Below, piece by piece: positions 1 through 12,661 of a DNA stretch of 64,000 nt. Position 1 is the first letter of the stretch; each line of letters begins with the position of its first letter. The stretch lies in the NCBI GenBank assembly GCA_021029095.1, contig JAJOHG010000003.1, positions 248,001 to 312,000 on the forward strand, written 5' to 3'. Both the position numbers and the translations under genes were made by a program. The notes beneath the pieces are model-generated. The model was not told where the DNA came from and did not search any database. It worked only from the letters and a program-made list of their open reading frames with translations. This DNA is from Phellopilus nigrolimitatus (lineage: Eukaryota; Basidiomycota; Agaricomycetes; Hymenochaetales; Hymenochaetaceae).

Positions 1-60
1 ACGGTGACTAGCTTGAGTTCAGACAGGAGCTCCTGTGTATGATTCTTGTTTAATTACGGT

Positions 61-2768
61 ATGAAGTATGTTGCTCTCTTGAGTGGAGGAAAGGACAGTT
101 GCTTCAACTTGCTGCACTGCTCGCGAAACGGTCATGATCTGGTAGCAGCTGCGTCCTTGGGTCCAGAACAGGGTAAAGGTGAGCTCTTCGGCATCTTGCT
201 CCATGGCTTCATCTCACGGTGTCAGAGGAGCTTGACTCTTATCTCTATCAGACTGTCGGTCAAGATGCCGTTGAGCTCGTCGCTCAAGCTCTTGACGTCC
301 CACTCTACAGAAAACTAATATCCGGATCTGCCGTTGAACAAGGCTCTGAATATGGCTCACGAGACGCTGCTGCAGGCGCGAACGGTGTAAAGGGAGACGA
401 AACGGAGGATCTTCATGGACTGCTGTCAGAAGTTAGGGTAAGGCTTTCGCTTCAGAGATGTCGCTTTTCCACATCACAGGGATAAATGTGACTGTATGCT
501 CCCGCAGACCCAGCATCCTGATATCCAAGGTGTTGCAGTTGGTGCGATACTCTCTAACTACCAGAGAGTGCGAGTCGAGCATGTGTAAGCAGTAAATCGT
601 TTCCACCTCAAGCATATCAAATTTACTTTTTTCACTTCGTAGCTGTCATCGTTTGTCATTGACTCCTTTGTGTTACTTATGGCAGCGTGATCAAGAGCAA
701 TTACTATCAGAAATGATTCACAACGGTGTCGAAGCTATATTAATTAAGGTGGCAGGGATAGGTCTAATGCCCAAACATCTGGGAAGGACCCTGGCAGAAA
801 TGCAGCCAACTTTGAAGGGCTTGGTATGCCGTTCGCCTTTCCCCTTCATGCCGTCCCGACCTTACTGTTATCAGAACGAACTGTACGGTGCGCACATATG
901 TGGAGAAGGCGGGGAATATGAGACATTGACCTTGGACTGTCCAATGTTCAAACGACGCATTGTTCTGTACGCGCCAATTCCTTTTGCACTGTTATAATGC
1001 AGAGCTTAAATACCGATATCAGAAAGGACGTCGAGACGGTAATCCACTCTGACAACGATTTTGCGACTGTCGCATATTTAAGGATAAAAGACGCATTCCT
1101 TGAAGCGAAAGAAACTTCGTCCTATGTGCCAATTTCGGTCCCGCCCCTTCTTTCGAAGGATTTTAGAAACTTGGAGACTGTTTTGACAAATAAAGCGAAC
1201 GTACTATCAACAAAGAAACCTATATTATCAATTGCTCCGGCGAACACAGTCGCCCACTGTTATATTCCGACGTCATCATTAAAATCGGGAAAATGGATTG
1301 TCGTGTCTAATGTGCAGTTGAAAGAGACAGCAAAATCTTACCGAACCATTGCCGAAGAAGTAGTTCTGTGCTTCGAGCTACTACGAGGTATGTTACTTAT
1401 ATCTCCGGCAAGAGTCCATTCTCTGAAACCTGGAAGATCAGATCATCTCGCACAATTTTCTCTGTCACTGTCCAACCTGACATTCGTCAATATCTTCGTC
1501 TCGGATATGTCGGCGTTTCCTGAAGTCAACCAAGCATACAAATCGTTCTTTGGCACGAGTCCGCCTGCACGCGCTTGTGTCGCCGTCGATCTTCCACCCG
1601 ACGCGCGCATTCGACTTGACTGTGTTGCGTTCGCGGAGGAGGCCCCCGATGAGCGGCGCGCCCTGCACGTTCAGAGTCTTAGCTACTGGGCCCCCGCAAA
1701 TATAGGACCATATTCCCAAGCCGTTGTTGTACGTTTTGATTTTCAGTGCCGCCGTCGTGAATAAAGAAAGAAGAAAAAAGGATAAATTTTGATCTGATCA
1801 TACAGGTCGGCGATCGTATTTTCATTTCAGGCCAAATCGGCATGCAGCCCAGCACGCTCACGCTGCCGGAACCCGCAAATGTTATACTTGAAGCGGCACT
1901 CGCTTTTCAGCACGTCCACAAAATCTTGGCTGTGCTGCGGGAAACTTACGGAAGGACCTGGCGGCTCGCCACACAGTGCCTGCTTTGCTGGCTTACCGAC
2001 GTGGCGGACGTGGCGCTATTGCAGAAAATCGGCGAAGTTGATAGCACGGTGAAATTCAAATTTCATGATGAATCCCAGTTTTGATTGACGAAAGCCATAG
2101 TATGCATCAGTCCCAACCTTGTTCGTCGGGGCCAAATCGCTGCCCAAGGGGGCACAATTGGAAATCCAGGTAATAGCGCATACGGGACAGTATATTGTCA
2201 CTGAGGATAGCGACACTGAGGTTCGACAGTGCAAGACTTCCTCAATTGAGAAATGTGGGTTTCTCTGTAATTGATATGTCGATTGACCACTGATTGTGGA
2301 TCTCAGGCGACCTCGAGACCGCCGAGTCCCGTATATATTGGGAGGTGTCTACGTTTACAGAGGTTTCTGCATTCTGCGCCATTCTCGCTGCTAAAGGTGT
2401 GCGAGTTTCATGTAAGGAATGAACACTCGGGGATTCTTATATGCGATATAAGGGGATGCTCTGTCTGCTTTGACTGAACTTAAAACGCAGGTCCAAACCC
2501 AACATGTTTGGTGTCACACCTACTCTGTTCGCTTATTTTACAAGGCGATTTTATCAGAGTCCGGTACGTCGAATTATGTTTTGCATGGCGTACACATCTA
2601 GCCTTAAGACGATTCTTTACAGTACTCTCGTTTGTGACAAGCCTTTTCTCAACAGTAACTCCTTTAGCCATAACCGACATTCCCGTACGGTTCATCGCGA
2701 CGACAGACGCAGACGACTGGGATTTTGCGTTGTGTCTCGTAGGTTCAACGTCTGATTCTGCTTCCTGA
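61..2768 (+). CDS. DPH6: Diphthine-ammonia ligase (Dph6), ATP-PPase fused to RidA-like domains
   Basis: Dph6 catalyses the last step of diphthamide synthesis on elongation factor 2, the ATP-driven amidation of diphthine in the cytosol. The N-terminus carries the PP-loop SGGKDS (residues 8-13), and the family signature GEGGEYETLTLDCP is read at about 901-942. After it come RidA/YjgF-like segments, for example the run with NIGPYSQAVVVGDRIFISGQ near 1695-1835, as in the yeast protein of about 685 residues. Clear introns lie at about 180-226, 583-643, 823-875, 962-999 and 1730-1805. The last part (2000-2600) changes frame several times and I could not resolve every exon there; the ending VRFIATTDADDWDF runs to the stop at 2768. 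I chose MKYVALLSGG at 61 because the ATP loop follows directly; an in-frame extension to 46 is possible but adds nothing recognisable. The gene converges with the transporter at 2909. Confidence 0.9.
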
Positions 2769-2908
2769 TTTTTTAAATACTCCGCGCTTCATAATATAGT
2801 GTAATCTAACTAACCAGGTTCATTGTACGAGAAATAATACGTTTAATACACGTGTAGCGCTGACGCCTTATGGTAGACTTGAGTCCATGGTTCAAATAGT
2901 CAAAACTA

Positions 2909-5513
2909 TCACAGCATGTTTTGCTCTCCAAGAAGCTTCATCTCCCCAAGACGCCGTCGCATGTCTTTCTCGGTTTTCGTTGGGGGTACCATCCTCGCTA
3001 CAAATGCCCCTATCTGAAATAGCAGCAACACATTAGCAGCGAACCGTCGAGTGTAGCACGAGGATAACGTACGAAGGTGCAGAGGCCTCCAAAGCGTAGA
3101 ACCCAACCTACGCCGCTTTTACCAAGGTAGGTGTTATGGTTCGTCGGATCCTCAGTAGAATCGACGATCTTGAAGATCGCACTTGCGACAATCGCAACCT
3201 GCCAATTCCCCGTAAATATCGTGAAGAAACGACATCCAACAATTTTATTTTAGAAGACTCACGATGAACTGGGGCATCACAATGGCCAGGTTATGGATAC
3301 CGAGTACTGTCCCACCTGCTACAGGTGGCGTGGGGGCAAGCTCGTCGTCCTCACCGACCGGACCAAGGGAACGACGACGGACTAGCGGCTGGCGTTCGTC
3401 GTTCCTCCGCCAGCGGTGCTGAGTAGGAGAAGATGCATTGCGGAAGTGGTTGCGGCTAGAGGCGCCAATGGCGGAAGCATGTACCACAGGAGTATGCGCA
3501 GCCTCGTCCATTTCCTTTAGAAACTATATTGTAAGGATCTTCAAATGAGCAACTGGTTAAAGAATATTGTCGATAGCAAGCTTACCTCCATGATGATAGC
3601 GAAAGGGACCCAGCACGCCACCGCCCAGCTTATACCGATAAGGCTGACCACGACGATCGCTTGGACGAGCTTTGTGATAAAAACCGTTGAAAGCGTAAGG
3701 ACCGTGAACAGAAGCATGGCGGCCGTCCAGATATTGCGAAGCATGAACGGCATGCGCGGCAGCTTGAGAGGTTTGCCATTCGCCGCGGCTTCGGCGCGCC
3801 ACTCACGCACAGTATCGCGAAGTCGCGTTAGCTCAGCGTTCTCTTCTTCGTCACCATCGTGGGCAAGGAGTCTCTGATCGCGTCGTGCCAAGTTAGGAAG
3901 CAATGTTCCAGCGATGACGGCAACTGTAAAACCCAAGTCAAGGCGAATTCCCGATTTGATGAAACGATGAAAGAAATCCTCCACTCACCGATGCTAAACC
4001 ACAGTAAGGCTAGATCACCCATTCGCGTTGCGTTCTCACTGTCTGGCTCTTTTCCTGTTTGCTTTGCTAACACCTGTCCGACATATGTTGTCCTGTTTAT
4101 ACGACAAACGTTTGAACCCACAAATCATACAAAATGAGCTGAGAATAAAACCTACGCGTAGAACAAGAATGGAAACCAGCCCATGAATGCGAAGAATTGC
4201 ACGTAGCAAACTCGTCGGATGGGTTTTGGCAAATTGATTACGGCATTCAAAATGTTCTTTAAAACGTCGATAAATTTGCTAGTAACAATCTTAAGTTAAG
4301 TTGTACGCAAAAAAAGGGACAAAGAGGTCATACTTTTGCTTTTTGCCTCCAATGTCTTCCTGTCTAACCTTTTCATCTTGAGCAATGCAGGTTGTGGCGA
4401 CAGTCGCGACCAAAATAATCATTGCTACGACACAGAACTTCCTAAATTGACTTCCACCCAGGAGGCGCAAAACTGGCAATCGAGCAAGCGGCAAGAATCC
4501 TCAAAACAATGACATTAATCCATGTAGCTGCCCAAGTAAAAGCGGAGCGGACTCACCGAATCCGTATCCAACAATATTTCCAGCATGAGTCATTCTCCCG
4601 TGCCACGCATTCCCAGAGTTTAGCTGAGACGGAGGAGTAACATCGAGTAAGAGATTCCGCAAAGAAGCTTGCAGTGCATTCAAAGAAAAGTCAAGAAAAT
4701 AGAAGGCGACTACAGCAAATCCAATAGCAGCGTTGGCTACCTAGATCATGAATGCATTAGCTAAGTTTCACATCAGCACCCGGGATAGTGCGTTCGACAA
4801 ACCTGGCCTTGTCTTTTAGGATCCCAGGAGCCCTCTCCGCCGCCGATTACGTCCACAAAGAGCGTGGCAATTTCCTTACAGTAAGCCAGGATGAGCGTCG
4901 AAAGGCATAGGACTGCTGTGGACGTGATAACCCAGTACCGGCGGCGATAGCGCGACTTGGAGGAGTCGGAGATGGCACCTACACGTTAACCAGTACTAGT
5001 TGTCAGTTGGACATTGTAGATACACCTGCAAAGCTGTGCTACGTGCCAATGAGAGGCTGCGCCACGAGCCCGCTTATGGGCCCTGCAAGCCAGACGAGAC
5101 TCGTTAGTTGCTCCGAGAGTCCGAGCGAAAGCAAGAACGGAGTTCCATAGCTACGATCCCGAACGTCAGACAGCTGGTCAGAGAATCACTGAAGGAAGGG
5201 CGCACCCTAATTCCACCGTCCAGGCGACCTGTGCGCCCGCCATAGACACACTGAGAGTAAACAGCTGAAGCGTAGTCAAACGAGTGCGGCCTATCTCAAC
5301 GCCCTCCGTACTTGTACCAGTGTCAGCAGCGTCGCCAACTTTCTTCACGCCTCCTTTGCGTGGCGGGCTATTCTGCTCCAATCCTTGTGGTGGAGGTTTG
5401 TACCTTTCTGCTGGCGAGAGTCGCGGATCGCTGACGCCTGTATTGGCGGTGCTCGTCGGCCAGGGCATCTGAGTCGTTGGATCGGGGTCGCTGAGCACAG
5501 ATGGGAACGACAT
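2909..5513 (-). CDS. GPH/MFS sugar transporter (sucrose/alpha-glucoside type, SLC45-like)
   Basis: A 12-helix proton-coupled sugar carrier is the likely product. A long hydrophilic N-terminus (about 75 residues, rich in P and S) is followed by helix 1, LFTLSVSMAGAQVAWTVELG, a sequence typical of the GPH branch that holds plant sucrose carriers, fission-yeast Sut1 and animal SLC45. The next exons give LVAGPISGLVAQPLIG-like text, the basic loop SKSRYRRRYW after helix 3 and NALQASLRNLLLDVTPP. A soluble loop lies between helices 6 and 7, and the tail ends MRRRLGEMKLLGEQNML. Many short introns break the gene, with exons visible near 5513-5220, 5100-4800, 4740-4500, 4490-4290, 3980-3540, 3500-3245 and 3030-2909. 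Substrate cannot be told from sequence; sucrose, maltose or other alpha-glucosides are all possible. It acts presumably in the plasma membrane or vacuole. Confidence 0.8.
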
Positions 5514-5923
5514 GATAAGTCAACGAGCAGATGGCGGAAAGCCAGACGGGGACCGCGGTGGCCAGAAACGGGAACGAATGGACGTTTAAGGGCCATTGCA
5601 GCTAGTCACGGTGCACAAACGCGTCGGGCATGCGCATCAGGCCCAGAACACGTCATCTTAGTTAGTGCGTTATGAATAAGAACAATTGTTACAGTCTTGA
5701 AGCCTCTTCTACATACAGGCACATAAATATCTAAAGGCAACGAAATTGCTGGGAAAACAGGTATTTGATGCAGATGATAAAAAAACAGACAAGACAAGTC
5801 GACAGCGTGAGTGAATGTGATACAAGTGCGGATGTACATATATGCGGGGTGAACGGACAGAATGCAACAAATAAATCACCTCCTTCAGCTGCCAGCTGCA
5901 TGTAGCGTTCGGAGTCACGTAGA
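5514..5923. other. Intergenic, 410 bp
   Basis: This is the promoter side of the sugar transporter and the 3' flank of the ankyrin gene. Open frames here on both strands are short and rich in rare composition. I see no RNA gene or repeat. A run of six A residues near 5780 is unremarkable. Confidence 0.5.
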
Positions 5924-8046
5924 TCAGCTCCGTAGCTCCGACGTCGAGATCCCTCGGCGATGTTCACGTTGGTTCTTCTGGCTATCGATGTTCGGCAGAG
6001 GCTTTGAGAGCAGCGCGAACGGAGCGCGCCGCGCGTTAGGTTTTGTATACGCAGGTGGGGGTATAGGATCCTCGTTGCGGACATCGGTAGGAGGCTCAGG
6101 AAAGATCGCATAGTCACTTGGCGGACCAGTGAAATCACCGTCGTCGACCACATGTTGTCGAATAGGGACAGTACCCGCGCGACGAGCCGAATGTCTCCGT
6201 TCAATCGTCTGGCTGCCTGCCAGAGGACTACTCACCGCCGGGAAGTTTGCTTCAAGCGGCGAGAGCTGATTCGGCCGTGAGGTAGTAGGTGTTGTTCCCG
6301 AGCGATTTCGCGGAGTCTGCAAATTCATTGAGGGCACTACAACGGGTACTGGTACCGGGCTGCTTCGGAGTTGAGCAGCAGAGACAGAGGGCCGTAGACG
6401 ACGATTGGCCAAGGACAAAGGCTGTTTGTGGCCAATCGTCGAAGCGAGAGGCAAATACGAGCTACTCCCGTTGATAGTCGGTAGAGTGGAGATTCCATTT
6501 CCGTTCGTGGTTGACCTCGACTCCGAGGTCTGAGTGCCCGAGGTCTGAGTGCCAGCACTCCCACTTCTATTGCGCTTCTTGTATTCCGCAATCGCATCCG
6601 CGTCGCGCTCACGGACCCGTGAGGCTATCGGCGACAAAACGGAAGCTGGATTTATCGGAGGCAAATTAAGAGACGACGCCGAGCCAGATTTATTCGAAGG
6701 CATGGGCGATGCGGCAGTGAAGGAAGCTGAATGACTTAGAGATGGTGAAGAATACAACGGCGGGAATCTTGGTGTAGAACCCGACGTAGAGAAGCTAGGT
6801 TGAGATGATGACGATGAGAACGAAGACGAGCCTGCTCGGGGCTGCATAGGAGAGAGACCTGTATCCCCACTATCAGAAGTCGCTGTAGTCCTGCTCCCAC
6901 CCGAAACACTACGTAACCGCGTTGAACCATTCTGACCATCTAAATAAGTATGTTAAGCCACCAACTGAATGTGTTTATCAGATTTGGCTTGCCTCTCGAA
7001 TCCATATTTCGTTGCTGGCGCCTAGCGTTCTTCTTCTGCTCAAATTGTAATCTAGCCGTCTCTTGCAAGGTGGACATAGTGTTATGGCTTTCCGAGCACA
7101 TTAGCGACAATGCACGTAAGCCCGAATAGTGCGATCATGACATACGAGTATGCATAATCTGATGCGGTAAAGCCTTCATGATTACGAGCAGCAAATTGGC
7201 AGCCCTTTTCAATCAATAATTGTACAACCTTGATATGATATGTTAATATTGAATCAAGCTACCGGATATCAGTACCAAACCATACCGGAATATGATTCCA
7301 AGCACTGGCACTATACCAGTGTTTATTAGCATCGAAAAATCTGGAAGTGAACGGACTTACTAGTGCAAAGGAGTATTTCCGAGGTTGTCTGGTAGATCAA
7401 AATCGGCGCCTAAATCACAGAGCATCTACGACACACGGAAATGAGTAACGAACAGAAACAGATCGATGAAGAAACGCACCCGGGCAAGCTCTTCATTTCC
7501 CTTCAACGCTGCGGCATGCAATGCAGTCTTTCCATGGACGTTTGACCACTCCAGGATGAACGGGTAACGTTCGTAGTAGATGCGAGCCATGCGAAGTGCA
7601 GCACCCATGAGATCGGGGTTGGGATTATACAGATTGTGAACACCCGGTCTGAGTTCGGAGAGAAGGATAAGAATGGTGTTGTTATCTGCATCCTATGGGA
7701 AAATAAAGCTTTCAGTCGGATGATCGAGGTTGGTCGCGGCGGTAACGGGGACATTAACAAGGGGACAGACCTTGCTGAGCTCTTCGTCGTCGTGACCAGC
7801 ATACAACAAGAACTCAAAGGTCTCCTCGTGACCGAGAACAGCAGCCCATGCTAGAGACGTATAACGACGCGTGCTCGGGTCTGGATTTCGCTTATCAGTG
7901 CGCTGAATGAGGCGCTTGACGAGAAAGAGGTTGTTCTCTGTCGTAAAGGTAAGTAGTTGAGCTGGTGATGCGTGACATGAGGCAAGTTTGACCAGCTCAC
8001 CTTTGACTGCGCGACGGAGCCTAGCCGAGGCGTCCTTTTCGGCCAT
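5924..8046 (-). CDS. Ankyrin-repeat protein resembling TORC2 subunit Avo2
   Basis: The start MAEKDASARLRRAVK at 8046 leads into ankyrin repeats: NNLFLVKRLIQR, then SLAWAAVLGHEETFEFLLYAGHDDEELSK, then (after introns) KTALHAAALKGNEELAR, with further repeats read near 7400-7130. The order and wording match yeast Avo2, which begins with a basic helix, 'VKRLL', a repeat containing GHD.HEL, and a later 'TPLH' repeat. Avo2 is a non-essential subunit of TOR complex 2 at the plasma membrane. The C-terminal half (about 300 residues, 6847-5924) is low-complexity, rich in Ser, Pro and Arg, and has RRHSARRAG- and RRPSVS-like basic-Ser sites that could be kinase targets. Several introns of about 50-90 bases lie between 7700 and 6930. 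The identity is inferred from the ankyrin part only; other fungal ankyrin proteins remain possible. It is divergent from FRS1 across a 227-bp promoter. Confidence 0.65.
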
Positions 8047-8273
8047 GATGTTTGTTGGAGGGAATGAACAGGCAGCACGAAGCTGTGCAAGCAACGGAGA
8101 GGTGGACGCCGTGCAGCGCCCGCGACGGGTTGTCGAATTGACAAGTGATTGTGCTTACGTGGACCTATTTAACACGTGGCCAATTTTGCCGTGTTCTGAA
8201 TCTGACTCGATCGACTGCTAACAACAGCACACCGCGACTGAGGCATTCAAAGGCGCATACACTCACTAGCAAT
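8047..8273. promoter_or_regulatory. Divergent promoter with CACGTG and CCAAT, Avo2-like / FRS1
   Basis: The 227 bp between the two start codons hold an E-box CACGTG at 8173-8178 and, directly next to it, GGCCAAT ending at 8184. CACGTG is bound in fungi by bHLH factors such as Cbf1 or Pho4, and CCAAT by the HAP complex. The link to either gene is inference. Confidence 0.4.
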
Positions 8274-10601
8274 ATGCCGACCATCGCCGTTGATAAGTCA
8301 GACCTTTGGGACAGACTCGGTCGTGAATACAGTGCGCTTATTATCGATCATCCATGCCTGTCTTGACGCTTACAGCTGTTCAGCAACCGAGGAATTCGAC
8401 CAGCTCTGCTTCGATTATGGTCTCGAGCTAGACGAAGATGTACGCCCGCAAGCAATTTCACTCTTTTCCATACCTTTAACATACCGCTTAGACCACGACT
8501 GAAGTAGAGGAAGCCATCAAGAAAGGCCTCCCTGCAGAACGTCCAGTGCGTGCATTTCTGGGAGAATAGTTACTATTCTGACTTACGGGTTTACAGCAAC
8601 TGAAAATAGAGATTCCAGCCAACCGGTATACTCTGTATATACTCTATTGCTTTCGACGCTTACAAAATAAATACAGGTACGACCTCCTGTGCATAGAGGG
8701 TATTGCTCGTGCGCTGCGAATATATCTCGGGAAGGACCACGCGACACCGTACAAGCTCGTCTTGCCGTTGGGTGGAGATTCGCAATTGTTGTCCGTCACT
8801 GTTTCACCGGATGTAAGTTTTGCTTCTTCCTTCTCTCGTTGTCTTTCATCATTGACATCGTGCAGACCGGTAAAATTAGACCATACTTTGCCGGTGCCAT
8901 CTTGCGAAATATCAAATTCACGAAGCGCTCCTATGATTCCTTTATCGATCTTCAGGACAAGTTGCATCAAAATATATGCAGGCGAAGGCAGCTGGTTGCT
9001 ATTGGCACCCATGATCTCGACACGCTTGCGCCGCCATTCCGCTACGAAGCGCGCCCTCCCCGCAATATTAATTTTACTCCGCTCAACAAGGACAAGAAAT
9101 ACGCTGCTGAAGAGCTGATGACTATTTATGAGGTACGTTAATACTACCACTGATAATTCTATGTTGAAATTCATCCCCCCCTCCCCAAGTCCGACAAGCA
9201 GATGTCAAAATATCTGCATATTATCAAAGACTCGCCAGTGTACCCCATTATCTATGACTCAAAGGATGTGGTGCTTTCCATGCCACCTATCATCAACTCT
9301 GAGCACAGCAAAATTACGCTTAATACTAGGAATGTGTTCATCGATGTGACTGCGACGGACCAGACAAAGCTGGCAATCGTTGTGAACGTTATTTCCACCA
9401 TGTTCTCAGAATACTGCGACGAGCCATTCACGTACGTCCAAATAGGTTTCTTTCACAAGGAAATGATTGTGATGAGGGTAAATTAGCATCGAACCTGTGA
9501 GGATCGTGTACCCAGACGGAACAACCAAAATTACTCCCGACATTTCCACCACACATTTCACTGCCCGCACGTCTTACATCAACGCATGCACCTGGCACTT
9601 CGCTCGATTCTCCAGACGTCCGCAAACTCCTCGAGCAGATGTCATTGAAAGCATCTATTTCTTCGGAAAGTTCTGACCTTTTGGAAGTCGACGTGCCTTG
9701 TACGCGCCCTGATATCATGCACGAGTGTGACATCATGGAGGATGCAGCAATTGCATACGGCTTCAACAACCTTCCAAAGACTTTCCCGAGCACAAATACG
9801 GTTGCCCAGGCGCTGCCTGTGAGCAAGATTAGCGATGTCGTACGGCGGGAATGGGCACAGGCCGGGTGGATCGAGGTGCTGCCGTTCATCCTGTGCTCGC
9901 ACGAAGAGAACTTTGCGTGGCTCAACCGTGTTGACGACGGCTCATATGTCGTGAAGATCGCAAATCCGAAAACACTCGAGTTCCAGGTTGTGCGTACGGC
10001 GCTCCTTCCTGGCCTGCTTAAGACGGTGCGGGAGAATCGCTCACACCCGCTGCCAATCCGGATCTTCGAGACATCCGATGTCGTGTTCAAAGACACATCA
10101 CTTGAGCGGCAGGCTAAAAATGTGCGCCACGCCGCGGCAGTGTGTTGCAACAGAACCGCGGGCTTTGAAGTTGTTCACGGCATACTCGATAGGATGATGC
10201 AGATACTCGAGGTCCCGAGGATCTCTGCATCCGACTCAAAGGCTACACACGGGTATTACCTCAAAGAGAAAACTGGTATGTATTTCACGGTAATGATCGA
10301 TCTGTTTTACATGCTAATCTCCCTGGTAGACCCGACTTTTTTCCCGGGACGAGCTGCGACAATCTATTACCGCACAGCAACAGCCTTCTCCGAATCGGAT
10401 TCCAAATCAACACTTTCCAAAGTTGCCAATGAACTAAAGCAGGCATTTACAAGGTCTTCGGACGACAATGCGATAGGAGTGCTTGGCATCTTGCATCCAA
10501 CGGTGCTGGAAAACTTTGAAATCGGGTTCCCATGCTCAGCGCTGGAACTTGACCTGGAGCCCTTCAAGAGGGAAGTGCAGCCGGTGTGGATCAACCCGTA
10601 A
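8274..10601 (+). CDS. FRS1: Phenylalanyl-tRNA synthetase beta subunit, cytosolic
   Basis: FRS1 forms the alpha2-beta2 enzyme that charges tRNA-Phe in the cytosol and is essential in yeast. Start [19 protein letters not shown] is followed, over the first intron, by [19 protein letters not shown], the usual N-terminal fold. Then come [18 protein letters not shown], the B3/B4 editing-domain region [14 protein letters not shown], the stretch [19 protein letters not shown] and the B5/core region ([43 protein letters not shown]) ending PVWINP. Introns are canonical near 8332-8388, 8513-8550, 8613-8676, 8815-8865, 9133-9190, 9432-9489 and 10275-10330. One defect is seen: between YINACT (9572-9589) and TSLDSPDV (from 9597) the frame moves by one base at 9591-9593 with no room for an intron, most simply one surplus base in the assembly. 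Length otherwise fits the family, about 590-600 residues. Confidence 0.95.
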
Positions 10602-10889
10602 CTACGATTGTAATGTAAAGAGAAGTTATAGGTAGAGAAAGAAAGAAGAAAGTAAATAATACGCGGCTGTGCGAGTCTGAAGTTACATGAAGGCAATGAG
10701 TCAGCACCGCTTAACCTGAACGGGAAACTGCGACAAGCTTGACAGCTCGTCCATCACCTTACTTTGCCCTGCTACCTATCTATACTCGGCTACAGCCTAC
10801 AGGGACCACCTTTCTGCCTTGTCTTTTCTTCTACACTCTTTGCTTTAGACACATACTAATTTGCAATCAACTTTTGGTTGCTGAAGCCA

Positions 10890-12661
10890 ATGCCGGCTCG
10901 GTATGCTCCACTTCCAAACCCGCGCTCGCGCCCTGACGAGGACGAAATGGAGGCCGCCTTCGAAGCGAGCGACGATGAGGACGGGGGTGACCCGCGTTCT
11001 GCAGAGTCACAGCCTTTGAACCCCGGGGGTGCCTCCAGAAGACATGACGAGGACGAAGAGGACGACGACGATGACCATCAGGCCACGTACCCGCTCCGTG
11101 ATGTCGTCGCCCCGAATACGAACACCCGCTCTGCAGGACAGAGGACGTATGACTTCGAAAATGTGGACTACGACTTCCCGCCCCCCGGCTCGCCACCCCC
11201 ACGCGACCGCGCGCTCCTGAACAACGACTGGGGAAACTCGAACGGCGTTTTGCCGTCCGCTCCGGTTGCTCGCCCCGCCCTTCGCATTCCTGTACGCGGC
11301 AGGCAAGGACTTGAATGGGTGCGGCGAGTACTTCCAGCGCGTATGGCGGAAAGACTAGTTGGGCACGAGGAGAGACGGCGCATGGTCGTTGGCGGGGGCG
11401 AGAACGACGGCGTGTTTGCGAATGTGTCAGCGAAGCCGACTGCACCGAGGCAGATACGAGAAGGTCTGTCTTTCCTCGAGTTCTTTTACATTGTAATGTT
11501 GTATCTGACTCTATCATATTGATATAGATGATAGCATTTATGTTCAACCTGAAGATGCTCAGAAAGATGCGCCACCCTCGTATTTATCTGCACAGGCGGA
11601 TGCCGTTCCACCTTACTGGGAGACAACGATACATGCGCCTTCATCGCTCTCGCCAGGGATGATGATTCCAGGGGAACTACCCATCGACGGACTCGCTACG
11701 GGCACACTCTTCTCCTTCCTTTGGAACATGCTCGTTTCCATCTCGTTCCAGTTCGTCGGCTTCCTGCTGACGTATCTCCTGCACACGACACACGCGGCAA
11801 AGCTCGGTGCGCGCGCTGGGCTTGGGCTCACCCTCGTCCAGTATGGCTTCGCGCTCAGGACGGGCAGGGACGAAAATGGGGGCGGCAGCGGAAGCAACGG
11901 AGAGGCTTGGAGCGGCTGGCGTGCAGAGGAGGCGTCACCTTCACCGACTCCGTCTTTTTCTACTGCAGCGGAGGCGGATAGCTGGTTTGCTATGCATCGT
12001 ACGAACGGGACGATGATGTCTGATTCTAACGCGGATCCAACGGCGACCAGTTCTATGTTTTCGAGCGAAACGACCACGGAATGGCTGTCGTTTTTACTCA
12101 TGACAATTGGTGGGTACTATATAATGTTTGAGTTTGCAATCTATCCAGTCTCATGACGTTTTGGCAATTGTAGGCTGGTTTGTCCTCCTTAACTCACTCC
12201 TCGGCTTCTGGCGGATCAAGCGTTGGGAGCGTTCCATCCTCGCTTCTCACGAAGAGCACCCAGACCGTCCACCGCCGATCCCGCTCCCCACTGCTACTGC
12301 ATCGGGGCATGCCCGGCAAAGCAGCTTCGCGCAGCACTTTGAGCGTACGTTGGGGCTGCGTCTCCCGTCTATGCGCATGTTTCAGGTCGGGCTTGGACTT
12401 GGGTCCGGTTCGCATGACGTCGGTGCCAACGAGCGATTCCTGTACGAGTATGACGCGGATTTTAATCGGATACCACCGGCCGGCGCGGCTGACCTAGAGC
12501 GCGGATCGTTGGATGAGGAGCGCGATGCGGTGAACGATGCAGAGGAAGAGATCTTGCTTTCCATTCCTGCTGACCACCCTGAGCGCGAGCGTCTGATCGC
12601 GGAAGCGATTGAAAACGAGCGGCGGCTGCAGCAGGACTTGCGCGCGGCGGGATTGCTTTGA
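10890..12661 (+). CDS. BSD2: Bsd2/NDFIP-like membrane adaptor of the Rsp5/NEDD4 ubiquitin ligase
   Basis: Bsd2 sits in Golgi and endosomal membranes, binds the HECT ligase Rsp5 through PPxY motifs and sends metal transporters and other cargo to the vacuole. Here an acidic, proline-rich N-terminal half (start MPARYAPLP at 10890) contains YDFENVDYDFPPPGSPPP and, across the intron at about 11464-11526, two neighbouring PY-type sites, PPSY near 11573-11584 and PPYW. Membrane segments follow: LFSFLWNMLVSISFQFVGFLL, LGLTLVQYGFAL and, over a second intron near 12109-12173, WLSFLLMTIGWFVLLNSLLGFW. The C-terminus is acidic and helical (EEEILLSIPADHPERERLIAEA). A serine- and glycine-rich insert lies between helices 2 and 3. 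Frame is continuous through both introns. The symbol is given by family; basidiomycete orthology to yeast BSD2 rather than TRE1/TRE2 is inferred from the three-helix plan. Confidence 0.85.

Noticed and set aside
10867..11547. Minus-strand open frame of 226 codons
   Set aside because: Opposite the BSD2 N-terminus, very Arg-rich, no recognisable content.
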